In this document: positions 51,960 through 61,477 of the stretch, in pieces
Position numbering within the stretch: the stretch's first letter is position 1
Layout of the letters: every line of letters starts with the position of its first letter
NCBI GenBank assembly: GCA_035544575.1
Contig: DATKEC010000115.1
Coordinates: 44,723 to 108,722 of the forward strand
Direction of reading: 5' to 3'
DNA from: DATHWB01 sp035544575
GTDB taxonomy: Bacteria > Actinomycetota > Acidimicrobiia > Spongiisociales > ZC4RG35
DNA: 64,000 nucleotides
Notes under the pieces: generated by a model
What the model was told of the DNA's origin: nothing
What the model saw: the letters and a program-made list of their open reading frames with translations, nothing else
The model's database searches: none
Program-made: the position numbers and the translations under genes

Positions 51960-53192
51960 TCACAAGGCCGCCAACCTGGCTGCAAGCAGCGCGCGATCCG
52001 AGTCGTTCATCTCACATGCCAGCGCCGCCTCGAGCGCGTGGCGGGCGCCGGCGACGTCTCCGACCTGCCGCAGCAGTTCGGAGCGCGTCGACCAGTAGAG
52101 ATGCCATCGAGGCATCTCGATCCCTTCGAGCAGCGCGAGTGCGTGGGCCGCGCCGAAGACCTTCGATTCGGCAACGGCCCGATTCACCCGCGTCACCGGT
52201 CCCGGCGAGACCCGCTCGAGCATTCGGTACAGGTCGACGATCTGCTTCCAATCGGTCTCGACGTCCGACGGCGCAAGCCCGTGAAGGGTGGCAATCGCCG
52301 CCTCGATCTGGAGAGGTCCCACCTGGCCGGCGGTCAGCGTCTTGTGAACGAGCGCCGCTGCCTCGTCGACAGCGGCCGTGTCCCACAGGCTCCTGTCCTG
52401 GTCTGCCAGCAGAACCGGAGCCCCGTCACGGTCGAGGCGCGCCGCGCGGCGGGCGTTCGTCGCCAACATCAGGGCGACGAGACCATGCACTTCGCCTTCG
52501 TCCGGCATCAGCGCACCGAGCAATCGGCCCAGCGCAATGGCCTCCTGGGCAAGGTCGAATCGTGAATCCAGACGGCCGTGGGCGGGGTGATGTCCTGCGG
52601 TGAAGATGACATACAGCGTGTCGAGCACGGCAGGCAGTCGGTCTGCCAGCTCGTGCTCCTCGGGGATGCGATAGGGGATGCGAGCCGTGGCGATCTTCTT
52701 CTTGGCGCGGCTGATCCTCTGGCCGATCGTCGGCTCTGGCACCAGAAACGCCCTGGCGATCTCCGACGTCGTGAGCCCGCCGACCGTACGCAAAGCCAGC
52801 GCCACCCGCGCATCGGGGGACAACGCCGGATGACAACTCGTGAAGATCAGGCGAAGCCGGTCGTCGCGCCCGTCGGGGGCCTCGATACCCTCTTGATCCA
52901 GGAGACGCATGGCCTCGGTCTCTCTGTGAGTCCGGGTTCGTTCGCGGCGGAGGCGGTCGAGCGCCCGGTTGCGAGCGGTCGTCGTCAGCCATGCCGCCGG
53001 GTTGTCGGGGATCGACGTGGCCGGCCACCGCTCGAGAGCGACCATCGCCGCGTCCTGCAACGCATCCTCGGCCAGGCCGATGTCCCCGGTGAGGCGGACG
53101 AGGGTGGCCAGCACCTGGCCACCCTCGCGCCGGATCACTGTTGCGAGGTCGAGACGGGCGTCGTCGACGTCATGCGAAATCGGTGCACTCAC
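51960..53192 (-). CDS. ECF sigma factor of the DGPF-linked (ECF42-like) group
   Basis: 410 residues from GTG 53192. Region 2 (IGLAEDALQDAAMVALERWP) and region 4 (TTSEIARAFLVPEPTIGQRISRAKKKI) lie in the first 190 residues. Then comes a long C-terminal helical extension to 410 with TPR-like repeats (DAFxxx-type LYVIFTAGHHP, GDVAGARHALEAALACEMND). In this group the extension replaces a separate anti-sigma factor. GTG overlaps the DGPF gene stop (GTGA), the usual pairing. Confidence 0.92.
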   Translation of the reverse strand: MSAPISHDVDDARLDLATVIRREGGQVLATLVRLTGDIGLAEDALQDAAMVALERWPATSIPDNPAAWLTTTARNRALDRLRRERTRTHRETEAMRLLDQEGIEAPDGRDDRLRLIFTSCHPALSPDARVALALRTVGGLTTSEIARAFLVPEPTIGQRISRAKKKIATARIPYRIPEEHELADRLPAVLDTLYVIFTAGHHPAHGRLDSRFDLAQEAIALGRLLGALMPDEGEVHGLVALMLATNARRAARLDRDGAPVLLADQDRSLWDTAAVDEAAALVHKTLTAGQVGPLQIEAAIATLHGLAPSDVETDWKQIVDLYRMLERVSPGPVTRVNRAVAESKVFGAAHALALLEGIEMPRWHLYWSTRSELLRQVGDVAGARHALEAALACEMNDSDRALLAARLAAL

Positions 53193-53560
53193 TCCGTCCC
53201 GGAGAAATCGACCACCGGGCGAACTTCGACCTTGCCGCGCCATGCACCCGGGATCTTGCCAGCCCAGGCGATCGCTTCGTCGAGATCGGCGCACTGCAAC
53301 AGGTAGAACCCGCCGAGAACCTCCTTCGTCTCGGCGAAGGGCCCGTCGGTCGTGACGACCCTTCCGCCCTTGCCTCCCTCCACGTGAACCGTGGTGGCCG
53401 TGTTCGTGTCCTCGAGAGCTTCGCCGCCGGCGATCACGCCCGCCGCCCCTGCCTCCTCGCCGAACGCGGTGTACTCGGCCATCACCTCGGCCCAGTCCTC
53501 GGGGGTGCCCTGGCCTTCGTCCTCAGCAGGCGTATAGATCAATGCGGCATACGTGGGCAT
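53189..53560 (-). CDS. DGPF/YCII-related domain protein
   Basis: 123 residues. YCII-like ferredoxin fold with the DGPFAETKEVLGGFYLL signature. These small proteins are encoded beside ECF42 sigma factors; their function is not established. First gene of a two-gene unit with the sigma factor, 84 bp downstream of glpK on the same strand. Confidence 0.93.
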   Translation of the reverse strand: MPTYAALIYTPAEDEGQGTPEDWAEVMAEYTAFGEEAGAAGVIAGGEALEDTNTATTVHVEGGKGGRVVTTDGPFAETKEVLGGFYLLQCADLDEAIAWAGKIPGAWRGKVEVRPVVDFSGTE

Positions 53561-53644
53561 CTCCGCTCCTTTCTGTGCTCATGGGATGCACTCAACCCAC
53601 CGACGATGTCACCGGTCCGATTTCGACACCCACACCGAGAAATC

Positions 53645-55129
53645 TCACACCCAGTCCAACGTGCGCTCCACAGCCTCCTTCCATCGCCCGTAGATTCGCG
53701 CTCTTTCAGACTCCTCCATAGTCGGCTCCCACCGCCGATCCTCACCCCAGTTGGCCCGGAGGGCGTCGAGCGAACCCCAGACGCCAACCGCTAGTCCTCC
53801 GGCGTACGCGGCTCCCAGGGCTGTCGTCTCGGCCACCCGCGGTCGAATGACCGGAACACCCAAAATATCGGCCTGGAACTGCATGAGCAGCTCGTTGGCA
53901 ACCATGCCTCCGTCCACCTTCAGCTCGGTGAGGTCCACCCCCGAATCGGCGTTCATCGCATCGAGCACCTCCCTGGTCTGGAAGGCGGTCGCTTCGAGCG
54001 CCGCCCGGGCGATGTGGCCCTTGGTGGCGTAGCGAGTGAGTCCGACGATCGCCCCACGGGCGTCGGATCGCCAATGCGGTGCGAAGAGCCCCGAGAACGC
54101 CGGCACGAAGTAGACATCGCCGTTGTCAACGACGCTGCGCGCCAGGTCCTCGATCGCCGAGGCATCGTCGATCAGCCCGAGGTTGTCCCGCAGCCACTGT
54201 ACGAGAGAGCCCGTGACCGCAATCGAGCCCTCCAGCGCGTACGTCGGAGGGGAACCCGCGATCTGGTATCCCACGGTCGTGAGAAGCCCGTTGTTCGACC
54301 CGACCAGTTCGGTCCCGGTGTTGAGGAGCATGAAGTTGCCGGTCCCGTATGTGTTCTTGGCGGTGCCGATGTCGAAGCAGGTTTGACCGAACAGGGCAGC
54401 CTGCTGATCGCCGAGGACTCCGCCGATCGGCACGCCGGCGAGGGACCCCGTCGCCTCCCCCAGCACTCCAACCGAGGGAACGATCTCGCCGAGCATCGAC
54501 CTCGGGACGCCGACCGAGTCGAGCAGGTCGTCGTCCCAGTCGAGGGTGGCGAGGTCCATGAGCATCGTCCGCGAGGCGTTCGTGACGTCCGTGACGTGGC
54601 GCGCACCACCCGTGAGGTGCCAGATGAGCCACGAATCCACCGTCCCAAAGGCGAGTTCTCCCCGATCTGCCCGATCGGCGAGATCAGGCCGGTGATCGAG
54701 GAGCCACCGCACCTTCGGACCGGCGAAGTACGTTGCGAGGGGAAGGCCAGTCTTGTCCCGAAAGCGGTCCGCGCCTCCCTCCCGGGCCAACGCGCGCACG
54801 AGTTCGTCGGTGCGGGTGTCCTGCCAGACGATGGCGTTCGCCACCGGTTCACCACTCCCCCGGTCCCAGACGACGGCCGTCTCACGCTGGTTGGTCAACC
54901 CCACCGCGGCGAGATCCGACTTTGACACGCCCGCTGCGTCGAGGCCACCTTCGATCACCGACCACATCCGGTCGAGGATCTCGGACGGGTCGTGTTCGAC
55001 CCATCCCGGCTGTGGGAAGATCTGCCGGTGTTCCTGCTGGTCAGAAGCCACGACCGATCCCGATGTGTCGAAGATGATGAAACGAGTGCTGGTGGTTCCC
55101 TGGTCCAGCGCTCCGACAAGCTCACTCAT
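53645..55129 (-). CDS. glpK: Glycerol kinase
   Basis: 494 residues, standard length. ATP-dependent phosphorylation of glycerol to glycerol 3-phosphate. N-terminal GALDQGTTSTRFIIFD, glycerol-binding NQRETAVVWDRGSGEP and WQDTRTDE, second-domain GVLGDQQAALFGQ and KNTYGTGNFML are intact. ATG 55129 has GAGGAGG seven bases upstream, which decides the start. Its product feeds GlpD and, through glycerol 3-phosphate, PgsA. Confidence 0.97.
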   Translation of the reverse strand: MSELVGALDQGTTSTRFIIFDTSGSVVASDQQEHRQIFPQPGWVEHDPSEILDRMWSVIEGGLDAAGVSKSDLAAVGLTNQRETAVVWDRGSGEPVANAIVWQDTRTDELVRALAREGGADRFRDKTGLPLATYFAGPKVRWLLDHRPDLADRADRGELAFGTVDSWLIWHLTGGARHVTDVTNASRTMLMDLATLDWDDDLLDSVGVPRSMLGEIVPSVGVLGEATGSLAGVPIGGVLGDQQAALFGQTCFDIGTAKNTYGTGNFMLLNTGTELVGSNNGLLTTVGYQIAGSPPTYALEGSIAVTGSLVQWLRDNLGLIDDASAIEDLARSVVDNGDVYFVPAFSGLFAPHWRSDARGAIVGLTRYATKGHIARAALEATAFQTREVLDAMNADSGVDLTELKVDGGMVANELLMQFQADILGVPVIRPRVAETTALGAAYAGGLAVGVWGSLDALRANWGEDRRWEPTMEESERARIYGRWKEAVERTLDWV

Positions 55130-55190
55130 TGCGCCTCCTCGGTGCGGCCTTCGGCAACCTAATGTCGGAGCGGAGCGTGGGAGGCGACGT

Positions 55191-55766
55191 CTAGGCAGGA
55201 CGTCGGTGGGCGGCCATCTCCTGGGCGCGGGCGGGATCGGTGATCCACCGCTCGACCACGTCAGCGGCATCGGCGACGACGAGGTCCGCCTCGGTTCGCT
55301 CCTTCCCGCCGAACCGGCGAAGCACGAACTCGGCCGGATCCTGACGGCCCGGCGGGCGCCCCACTCCTACCTTGAGCCGGCTGAACTCTCGGGTTCCGAG
55401 TGACTTCTCCACTGAGCGGATTCCGTTGTGGCCGCCGGAGCCGCCACCGACCTGCAGTCGGAGCCTGCCGAAATCCAGATCGATGTCGTCATGGATCACG
55501 AGGAGGTCGGACACGTCAGCCTTGACATGGCGCATCGTGGCCGACACCGGTCCCCCGGACTCGTTCATGTACGACATCGGGGCGGCGAGCACCACCTTGT
55601 CCGCTTCGAGCCTCAACTCGGCGATCTCCGAACGCGTCCGCATCATCTTCGCCCTGAAACGTTCACCGTGACGGCGGGCGAGCTCGACGAGAACTTCCGC
55701 ACCGATGTTGTGTCGGGTGCCCTCGTAGTCGGGCCCCGGATTGCGGAGTCCGACGACGACTTTCAC
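55191..55766 (-). CDS. pth: Peptidyl-tRNA hydrolase
   Basis: 191 residues from GTG 55766. It releases peptides from stalled peptidyl-tRNA. GLRNPGPDYEGTRHNIGAEV with the conserved Asn and catalytic His, MSYMNESGG and the Asp in VIHDDIDLDFGRLRLQVGGG are all present. The gene follows rplY by three bases, as in most bacteria. Confidence 0.97.
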   Translation of the reverse strand: MKVVVGLRNPGPDYEGTRHNIGAEVLVELARRHGERFRAKMMRTRSEIAELRLEADKVVLAAPMSYMNESGGPVSATMRHVKADVSDLLVIHDDIDLDFGRLRLQVGGGSGGHNGIRSVEKSLGTREFSRLKVGVGRPPGRQDPAEFVLRRFGGKERTEADLVVADAADVVERWITDPARAQEMAAHRRPA

Positions 55767-55769
55767 GGG

Positions 55770-56471
55770 CTACTCGCGGGTGTCGCCGCCGCCGGTTCCG
55801 TCCTCTGACGACTCCTCGGCAGCGCCGTCGCCCCCGGCCTCTTCGCCCTCGTCGCCTTCAGCCTCTTCGCCTTCGGCGTCTTCGTCCTCGACTTCCTCGG
55901 GCTCGACTTCGGCCGCAGGCACGGTGATCGACACGACGGTGTACTCGGGTTCTTCGAGGTAGACGACGCCATCGATCTCTGGGAGGTCGCTGATGCGCAG
56001 TGCGTCACCGATCTCGAGGCTCGAGATGTCGAGTTCGACGAAGCTCGGGATGTTCGTCACGAGTGCCTCGATCTGGACGACGTTGCGGGCAGTCGACAGC
56101 ACCCCGCCTGCCTCGATACCAACTGACTCGCCCACGAAGTGCACGGGGATCTCGGTGTGCACGGTGTCGGTGAGCGACACCGTGACGAAGTCGACATGAC
56201 GGATCTCCCGACGGAAGGGATGGGTCTCGACGACACGCGGCAGGGTCAGGATCTTGTCCTTGCCGACTTCGAGGCTGATGAGCGCGTTCAGTCCTGCCTC
56301 CGTCGTGAGCGCCGCTCGCAGTTCGCGATGATCGACCGCGATCGACAAGGGGTCGGCCCCTTTGCCGTACACGACGGCAGGAACGTGGCCTTCCCGGCGG
56401 AGACGGCGCGAGGCGCGGCTCCCGGTGGAACGGCCGGTCTCGGCGCGCAAAGTGATCTGTTCGGACGACAT
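55770..56471 (-). CDS. rplY: Ribosomal protein bL25, long CTC form
   Basis: 233 residues. The N-terminal 5S rRNA-binding domain (residues 4-92, RASRRLRREGHVPAVVYG) is followed by the TL5/CTC C-terminal domain (about 95-190) and an acidic tail of about 40 residues rich in Glu, Gly and Asp. ATG 56471 is supported by AGGAG eight bases upstream; upstream in-frame starts lack similarity. The rplY-pth order is common. Confidence 0.96.
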   Translation of the reverse strand: MSSEQITLRAETGRSTGSRASRRLRREGHVPAVVYGKGADPLSIAVDHRELRAALTTEAGLNALISLEVGKDKILTLPRVVETHPFRREIRHVDFVTVSLTDTVHTEIPVHFVGESVGIEAGGVLSTARNVVQIEALVTNIPSFVELDISSLEIGDALRISDLPEIDGVVYLEEPEYTVVSITVPAAEVEPEEVEDEDAEGEEAEGDEGEEAGGDGAAEESSEDGTGGGDTRE

Positions 56472-56616
56472 CAGCGAAGCTCCTGCGGTGCGGCGGGAAA
56501 GAGGACTGTTCATTGTCGCGGCTATCGGCCCGACTGACAAACCGTGACGCCTCGACTCGATCGTCGGCGCTGATACCTCTCATCTAACCTGGCCACCGCC
56601 GCCCAGGAGACGATCG

Positions 56617-56913
56617 ATGCCAGCCTTCCTCATCGCCGACGCCGTGCCCCATGACATCGAGGAGTACCGCGCCAGCGGGTATCTCGACGCGGCGGTTCGC
56701 ACGGCGGCCAGCCACGGTGGCGTCTATCGGGCGCGGGGCGGCGAGATGACCGTTCTCGAAGGCGAATGGGACCTTCGACGGGCCATCATCATCGAATTTC
56801 CGACGATGGACGCCCTCCGCGCGTGGTACGAGAGTCCCGAGTATCAGCAGTGGATACCGGTCCGTCAGCGGCTGACAGAGTCACGACTCCTCGCCCTCGA
56901 GGGGCTCGAGTAG
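56617..56913 (+). CDS. DUF1330 family protein
   Basis: 98 residues, dimeric ferredoxin-like fold of the DUF1330 family: PAFLIADAVPHDIEEYRASG at the start and IIIEFPTMDALRAWYESPEYQ near the end. Function unknown. The last 33 bases overlap the end of the convergent hydrolase gene. Confidence 0.88.
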   Translation: MPAFLIADAVPHDIEEYRASGYLDAAVRTAASHGGVYRARGGEMTVLEGEWDLRRAIIIEFPTMDALRAWYESPEYQQWIPVRQRLTESRLLALEGLE

Positions 56914-57534
56914 GGAGTCGATCCAGCCCACCGTACGGTCCGCCAAGAACTCATAGAGATCAGCGGGAGCCCACCGGCTCCCCCGGAACGAATGATCCGC
57001 ACCCTCCATGTCGACGACGGTGACACCCGCCAGGCCACGGACATGGCGATCGAAGAGGTCCATACGGCTGAACGCGTCCCGTGAACCCTGGAAGAACAGC
57101 ATCGGTGCCGACACGTGGGCCAGGTGGCTGACCCGCAGCTTCTCGGGCTTGCCGGCGGGATGGAGCGGATATGCGAACGCCACGACGCCGGCGACCGGAT
57201 ACCCCTCGCCGACCAGCATCGTGGCCATGCGGGCACCCATCGACCGTCCCGCCAGGAACATGTCGCCGCCGTGTGCGGCACCGACTGCATCGGCTACCGC
57301 CCGGTGGCATTCCAACAACACCGAGGCTGAGTCCGGACGCCGCCGGCCTGCCTCCGTGTAGGGATAGTTGAACGTCACGACCCTCAGACCGCGGGCACCC
57401 AACGCGTCGCGGATGCAGACGATGCTCGCGTGGTGTTGGTTCGTGCCGGCGCCGTGGGCGAGGATGACCGTGGTCGAACCTCCACCATCCACGACGGCGC
57501 CGACAGTTCCGCCGGATGGGAGGTCGACCTTCAC
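56881..57534 (-). CDS. Alpha/beta hydrolase of the KANL3/Tex30 (dienelactone-hydrolase-like) type
   Basis: 217 residues. HGAGTNQHHASI oxyanion segment, nucleophile elbow AGRSMGARMAT with the catalytic Ser, acid region FFQGSRDAFS and catalytic His in GADHSF. Cytoplasmic, no signal peptide. Substrate unknown. Convergent overlap of 33 bp with the DUF1330 gene and divergent from pgl by 43 bp. Confidence 0.87.
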   Translation of the reverse strand: MKVDLPSGGTVGAVVDGGGSTTVILAHGAGTNQHHASIVCIRDALGARGLRVVTFNYPYTEAGRRRPDSASVLLECHRAVADAVGAAHGGDMFLAGRSMGARMATMLVGEGYPVAGVVAFAYPLHPAGKPEKLRVSHLAHVSAPMLFFQGSRDAFSRMDLFDRHVRGLAGVTVVDMEGADHSFRGSRWAPADLYEFLADRTVGWIDSLLEPLEGEES

Positions 57535-57577
57535 CCGGCGAGGGTAATGGGCACCTCATGGGTACCCTGACCATCCG

Positions 57578-58264
57578 ATGGATGTCGTCAGGCACGAGAC
57601 CAAGGCCGACCTCGCTAGAGCCGCTGCACAACGGATCGCCACCCGGGCAGCGGCCGGCCCGATGACACTCGGGTTGGCCGGCGGGTCGACACCGGCGGCC
57701 ACCTACGAGGAACTGGGGACACGCGACCTGGATTGGTCCGAGATCACCCTGTGGCTCTCCGATGAGCGATGGGTCCCCCATGATCACACCGACTCGAACG
57801 GCAGAATGGCGCTCGAACACCTGCCGAGTGACGCCGAGGCGCGGCTCGTGCGGCCCCGCCACTCGGCGTTTCTGGAACCCGAGGACTCGGCGGCCCACTA
57901 CGACGCCACGCTGCGGTCGATCCACGACACGGGCGTTCCGGACGTCGTGCTCCTCGGAATGGGGACCGACGGCCACACCGCCTCGCTCTTCCCAGGGACC
58001 GCCGCCCTCGACGCAGATCCGGCTCGCTGGTTCGTCGCCAATCATGTGCCGCAGCTCGACACCTGGCGTCTGACCGTCACCCCCGCGTTGCTGCACGCGG
58101 CACGGACGGTGATCGTCCTCGTCTCAGGAGCGGACAAAGCCGGCGTGCTGGCCGAGAGCGTCGAAGGACCAGACGGGCGCCACCCCATTCAGATGCTGAG
58201 GACCGCCACCGGCGAAGTCACGATCCTGGCCGACGCCGAGGCGGCGAGCGCTCTTTCGGGGTAG
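57578..58264 (+). CDS. pgl: 6-phosphogluconolactonase
   Basis: 228 residues. It hydrolyses 6-phosphogluconolactone in the pentose phosphate pathway. LGLAGGSTPAATYEEL, LSDERWVPHDHTDSNGRMA and LLGMGTDGHTASLFPG are the family blocks and are intact. Stands alone here; zwf is not in the window. Confidence 0.94.
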   Translation: MDVVRHETKADLARAAAQRIATRAAAGPMTLGLAGGSTPAATYEELGTRDLDWSEITLWLSDERWVPHDHTDSNGRMALEHLPSDAEARLVRPRHSAFLEPEDSAAHYDATLRSIHDTGVPDVVLLGMGTDGHTASLFPGTAALDADPARWFVANHVPQLDTWRLTVTPALLHAARTVIVLVSGADKAGVLAESVEGPDGRHPIQMLRTATGEVTILADAEAASALSG

Positions 58265-58292
58265 ACGCCGCCGGCTCGTAGCCTTGCGGACG

Positions 58293-59240
58293 ATGGGTCG
58301 CCGTCTCCTCCCTCTCGTTCTCGTCCTCGTCGCCTGCTCGGGCTCGCAGGCGGGCGTTTCGACGACCGCGCCCCCGGTCACCGTGACCAGCACGGTGACG
58401 ACCACCTCGGTCCCGGCGCCCGATGCCACCCTCGGAGACACGCCATCGGCATCAACCACGACGACCCTCGCCCAGCCCGTCGAAGAGATCCTCTACGAGC
58501 ACTGGCGGGGATCGTTCCAATTTCGGGACGGGCTCCGAATCGACGTGCACGCCCCCGAGGTGCGGTCCAACCATCCGATCGCAGTCATGGTCCACGGCGG
58601 TGGGTGGTTCGGCGGCAGACTCGACTCGATGGGTCATCTCGCAGACGGCCTGGCGGCCCAAGGCTTCGTGGTGTTCAACGCCTCGTACCGGACCTTGACC
58701 CAGGGCGGCGCCTTCCCGTCGATGGTCGAAGACGTGGCCTGCGCCGTGGCGTACGCCCGTGACCACGCTCTCGACTTCTCGACGACGGCAGACCACCTCA
58801 CGTTGATCGGATACTCCGCTGGCGCGCATCTGGCGTCTTTGGTCGCGTTCTCGCCCGCCACGTTCGGCACCGCCTGTGAGGGCGGAGATGTCCCCGTCGA
58901 TGCGTTCGTCGGACTCGCCGGCTCCTACGACACCGACGTATACGCCTTTCTGCTGCAGCCCTTCTACGGAACCGCGTTCTCCGTGGACCCCGAACCTTGG
59001 CGGGCCGGCAATCCGTTCACGTACGTCTCGGACATCGACCCGGACTTGGAGATTCTCCTCATTCACGGAGACATGGACGAAGTCGTGCCGACCGCGATGA
59101 GCGAGAACCTGTTCCTGGCCGTCGAACAGTCAGGCGCCTCGGCGTCGCTGCACGTCATCACCGCGGCCAGCCACACCGAGGTGAACAGCCCCCGGCTGGT
59201 CAGCGAACTGATCGCCGCGTTCGTGAACGGAGATCAGTAA
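58293..59240 (+). CDS. Alpha/beta hydrolase lipoprotein (carboxylesterase-like)
   Basis: 315 residues from MGRRLL. Lipobox LVAC with lipidated C15, then a Thr/Ser/Pro-rich linker to about residue 60. The esterase domain has oxyanion HGGGWFGG, nucleophile GYSAGAHLAS, acid Asp in LLIHGDMDEVVP and His in ASHTEV. It is a surface-exposed esterase or arylformamidase-like enzyme with unknown substrate. The last bases overlap the convergent glycosylase gene by seven. Confidence 0.87.
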   Translation: MGRRLLPLVLVLVACSGSQAGVSTTAPPVTVTSTVTTTSVPAPDATLGDTPSASTTTTLAQPVEEILYEHWRGSFQFRDGLRIDVHAPEVRSNHPIAVMVHGGGWFGGRLDSMGHLADGLAAQGFVVFNASYRTLTQGGAFPSMVEDVACAVAYARDHALDFSTTADHLTLIGYSAGAHLASLVAFSPATFGTACEGGDVPVDAFVGLAGSYDTDVYAFLLQPFYGTAFSVDPEPWRAGNPFTYVSDIDPDLEILLIHGDMDEVVPTAMSENLFLAVEQSGASASLHVITAASHTEVNSPRLVSELIAAFVNGDQ

Positions 59241-60118
59241 CGCTCGAACGAACGCAGTGGCTGGCGAGGACCGTATGCCGGGTAACGGCCGGCCGCCTCC
59301 AGCATGCGCACGACGCGACCCCGATGCGGCCGGAAGGGTTCGAGCAGGCGGACCATCTCGTCGTCGGTGCCGCGTGGTCGTCCGGTGAGATGCCACACGA
59401 CGAGATGCTTCAGATGGAAGTCACCGACGCTCAAGGCGTCGGCGTCACCGTGGGAGAGTGCGACGGTCTCAGCAACCGTCCAGCCGCCGACGCCCGGGAA
59501 CTGGCGGAGGACGCGGCCAGCAACGTCCGATGCGAGAACCGCCGTCCGATCGAGTCGGTCGGCGGCAGCCGACAAGCGACGCAGGGTGTCGGATCGTCGC
59601 TTCTCGATCCCGAGGTCGTGAAATGCGTGGTAGGGCGCGTCCGCCAGCCGGCGCGGGTCGGGGGGCAGTGCCAGACCGGTGAACGGACCAGGAGCAGGCT
59701 CGGAAAAGCGCCTCATCAGGCCACGCAACCCGCGTGCGGCTTCGTTGCCTGTCACCTTCTGTGCCAACACCGCCACCAGGGCCGCCTCGAAGACCAGGCC
59801 GGTCCGGGCAAATCGGACTCCCAGCCTCCTCCGGTGCAGCTCGGCGATCTTCGAATGGCCCGGCACGAAGGTCTCAGGGTGATCACCGAGGCCCATCCAG
59901 GAGCCGAGACGATCGAGAATCCAGTCACTGCCTTCGCCCCATGCCTCGCCGTGGACTCCCTGTGAGTCCCGGCGAACATGCAGCGTTGCGGCACCGATCG
60001 GGGTTCGCATCGGTCGCACCCACCCGGTTGGGGTGAAGCGCCCCCACGGAAAGGTGATCGGACGCAGTGTCGCTCGCAGGTCGAGACGGTCTTCGACTGC
60101 GATGAGACGGGTGGCCAG
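59234..60118 (-). CDS. AlkA-type DNA-3-methyladenine glycosylase, probable CTG start
   Basis: 294 residues if started at CTG 60118. HhH-GPD fold with LRQFPGVGGWTVAETVALSH and catalytic Asp in VGDFHLKH (residue 233). It removes alkylated bases. The first standard start, GTG 60019, would cut off a stretch that reads as the family's N-terminal strand region (EDRLDLRATLRP, then FTPTGWVRPMRTPIG). The frame is open up to a TAG at about 60138-60140 and holds no ATG, GTG or TTG in that part. GGAG sits five bases before the CTG. The MFS gene ends 39 bp upstream on the same strand. Confidence 0.8.
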   Translation of the reverse strand: MATRLIAVEDRLDLRATLRPITFPWGRFTPTGWVRPMRTPIGAATLHVRRDSQGVHGEAWGEGSDWILDRLGSWMGLGDHPETFVPGHSKIAELHRRRLGVRFARTGLVFEAALVAVLAQKVTGNEAARGLRGLMRRFSEPAPGPFTGLALPPDPRRLADAPYHAFHDLGIEKRRSDTLRRLSAAADRLDRTAVLASDVAGRVLRQFPGVGGWTVAETVALSHGDADALSVGDFHLKHLVVWHLTGRPRGTDDEMVRLLEPFRPHRGRVVRMLEAAGRYPAYGPRQPLRSFERY

Positions 60119-60157
60119 GACTACTCCGAACGACTGCGGCTACAACCTAGGACAACC

Positions 60158-61456
60158 TCAAGCCAGTTCGAGCGATTCGAGTTGCGGGAGCGCATCGGGA
60201 ATGTCCCGTTCGATGTTGCGGATCGAAGGTGTCATCCAGGCGACTGCGGCGATGACGATGATCGCCACCCCGACACAGGAGATAGCGAGGGCGCTGCCCC
60301 GGCCCGTGCCGGTGTCCCAGATCTGTCCGAGCGAATCGGCCAACGCGCCGTCGGGCATCAGCAGCGGCTCGAAGACGTTGTCGGCGAGAGGTCCGGCGGA
60401 CACGAACGCGATCGGTGTTGCGATCTGGGCGACCATCCGCCGGGTGGAGAAGACCCGGCCCTGGATGGCGGGGGCGATCTTCGTCTGCCACAACGTCTGA
60501 CTCGTACCGTTGACGATCGGCACGACTCCCATGAGCATCACGGCGCCGGCCACGGCGATGACGGGATCGGGACGGAGTCCCGCCACGATCAGACCCACGC
60601 CGCCGATGGCCATGAACCCGAGCATCCCGCGGACTCGCTGCTTCGGACCGCCCCAGGCGCCCATGACGACCGATCCGACCACCATCGCGGCGCCGATGAC
60701 GCTCATCGTCACGCCCAAGGCCGCTTCGTTCATGAACGCCAGGAACACCGGCACCCACAACACGTTCGCGAACGTGAGCACGAAGTTGAGAGCGGCGGCG
60801 ATCAGAAGGAATCCGAGCAGGCCGCGCCGTTCCTTCAGGTAGTCGAAGCCTTGCAGGAACTCCCGGTACACCGAATGGGAGGAGGAGGCCGGCTCGGTGA
60901 CGTCGGGGAACCGCACGATGAGAAGGGTTGCAGCGGCCACCGTGAATGTGATGAAGTCCACCGCCAGCACCGCACCCAGTCCGATGGTGAGCAACAGCCC
61001 TCCGGCGATGGCCGGAGCGATCAGTGTCCCCACCGCCGGACCCAGCTCGCTGAGCCCATTCGCCCTCCCGAGATGCTCTGTGGGCACGATGGTTGGAATC
61101 GCCGCCCGGTAGGCGGGTTCCTGGAACGACGAGGCGGCCGATGAGACCGCCACCACGACCAGGATCTGCCAATAGATGAGGCTGTTCGAGAAGAACAGCA
61201 TCGCCAGCGTCAACGACCCCAGACCCGCCACGCTGTCGGCGGCGAGCATCACCACCCGCCGGTTCATCCTGTCCACCATCACGCCGGCGGTGGGGGCCAA
61301 CACGATCCCGGGCAGGCTGACGGCTGCCAGCATGAAGCCGAGACGGGTCACCGAGCCGGTTTCCTGATACACCCAGATGGTCATGGCGAACCCGGTCATC
61401 GCCGTCCCGACTTGGGACACGAGCTGACCCACCCACACCATCCAGAACGTCCGCAT
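60158..61456 (-). CDS. MFS transporter (EntS/MFS_3-like exporter)
   Basis: 432 residues with twelve predicted membrane helices. Typical loop motif GVMVDRMNRRVVMLAADS between helices 2 and 3, and FQEPAYRAAIPTIVP in the next loop, place it with MFS_3 exporters such as EntS and macrolide pumps. Substrate unknown. Its promoter region carries three phased 11-bp repeats, suggesting specific repression, but no regulator gene is adjacent. Confidence 0.9.
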   Translation of the reverse strand: MRTFWMVWVGQLVSQVGTAMTGFAMTIWVYQETGSVTRLGFMLAAVSLPGIVLAPTAGVMVDRMNRRVVMLAADSVAGLGSLTLAMLFFSNSLIYWQILVVVAVSSAASSFQEPAYRAAIPTIVPTEHLGRANGLSELGPAVGTLIAPAIAGGLLLTIGLGAVLAVDFITFTVAAATLLIVRFPDVTEPASSSHSVYREFLQGFDYLKERRGLLGFLLIAAALNFVLTFANVLWVPVFLAFMNEAALGVTMSVIGAAMVVGSVVMGAWGGPKQRVRGMLGFMAIGGVGLIVAGLRPDPVIAVAGAVMLMGVVPIVNGTSQTLWQTKIAPAIQGRVFSTRRMVAQIATPIAFVSAGPLADNVFEPLLMPDGALADSLGQIWDTGTGRGSALAISCVGVAIIVIAAVAWMTPSIRNIERDIPDALPQLESLELA

Positions 61457-61477
61457 CGATCACGCCGCCCTCATCTC

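Noticed and set aside
58927..58944. Possible further copy of the GTATAC palindrome
   Set aside because: Only GACGTATACG is shared and it lies inside a coding sequence (Asp-Val-Tyr-Ala); arms do not match.
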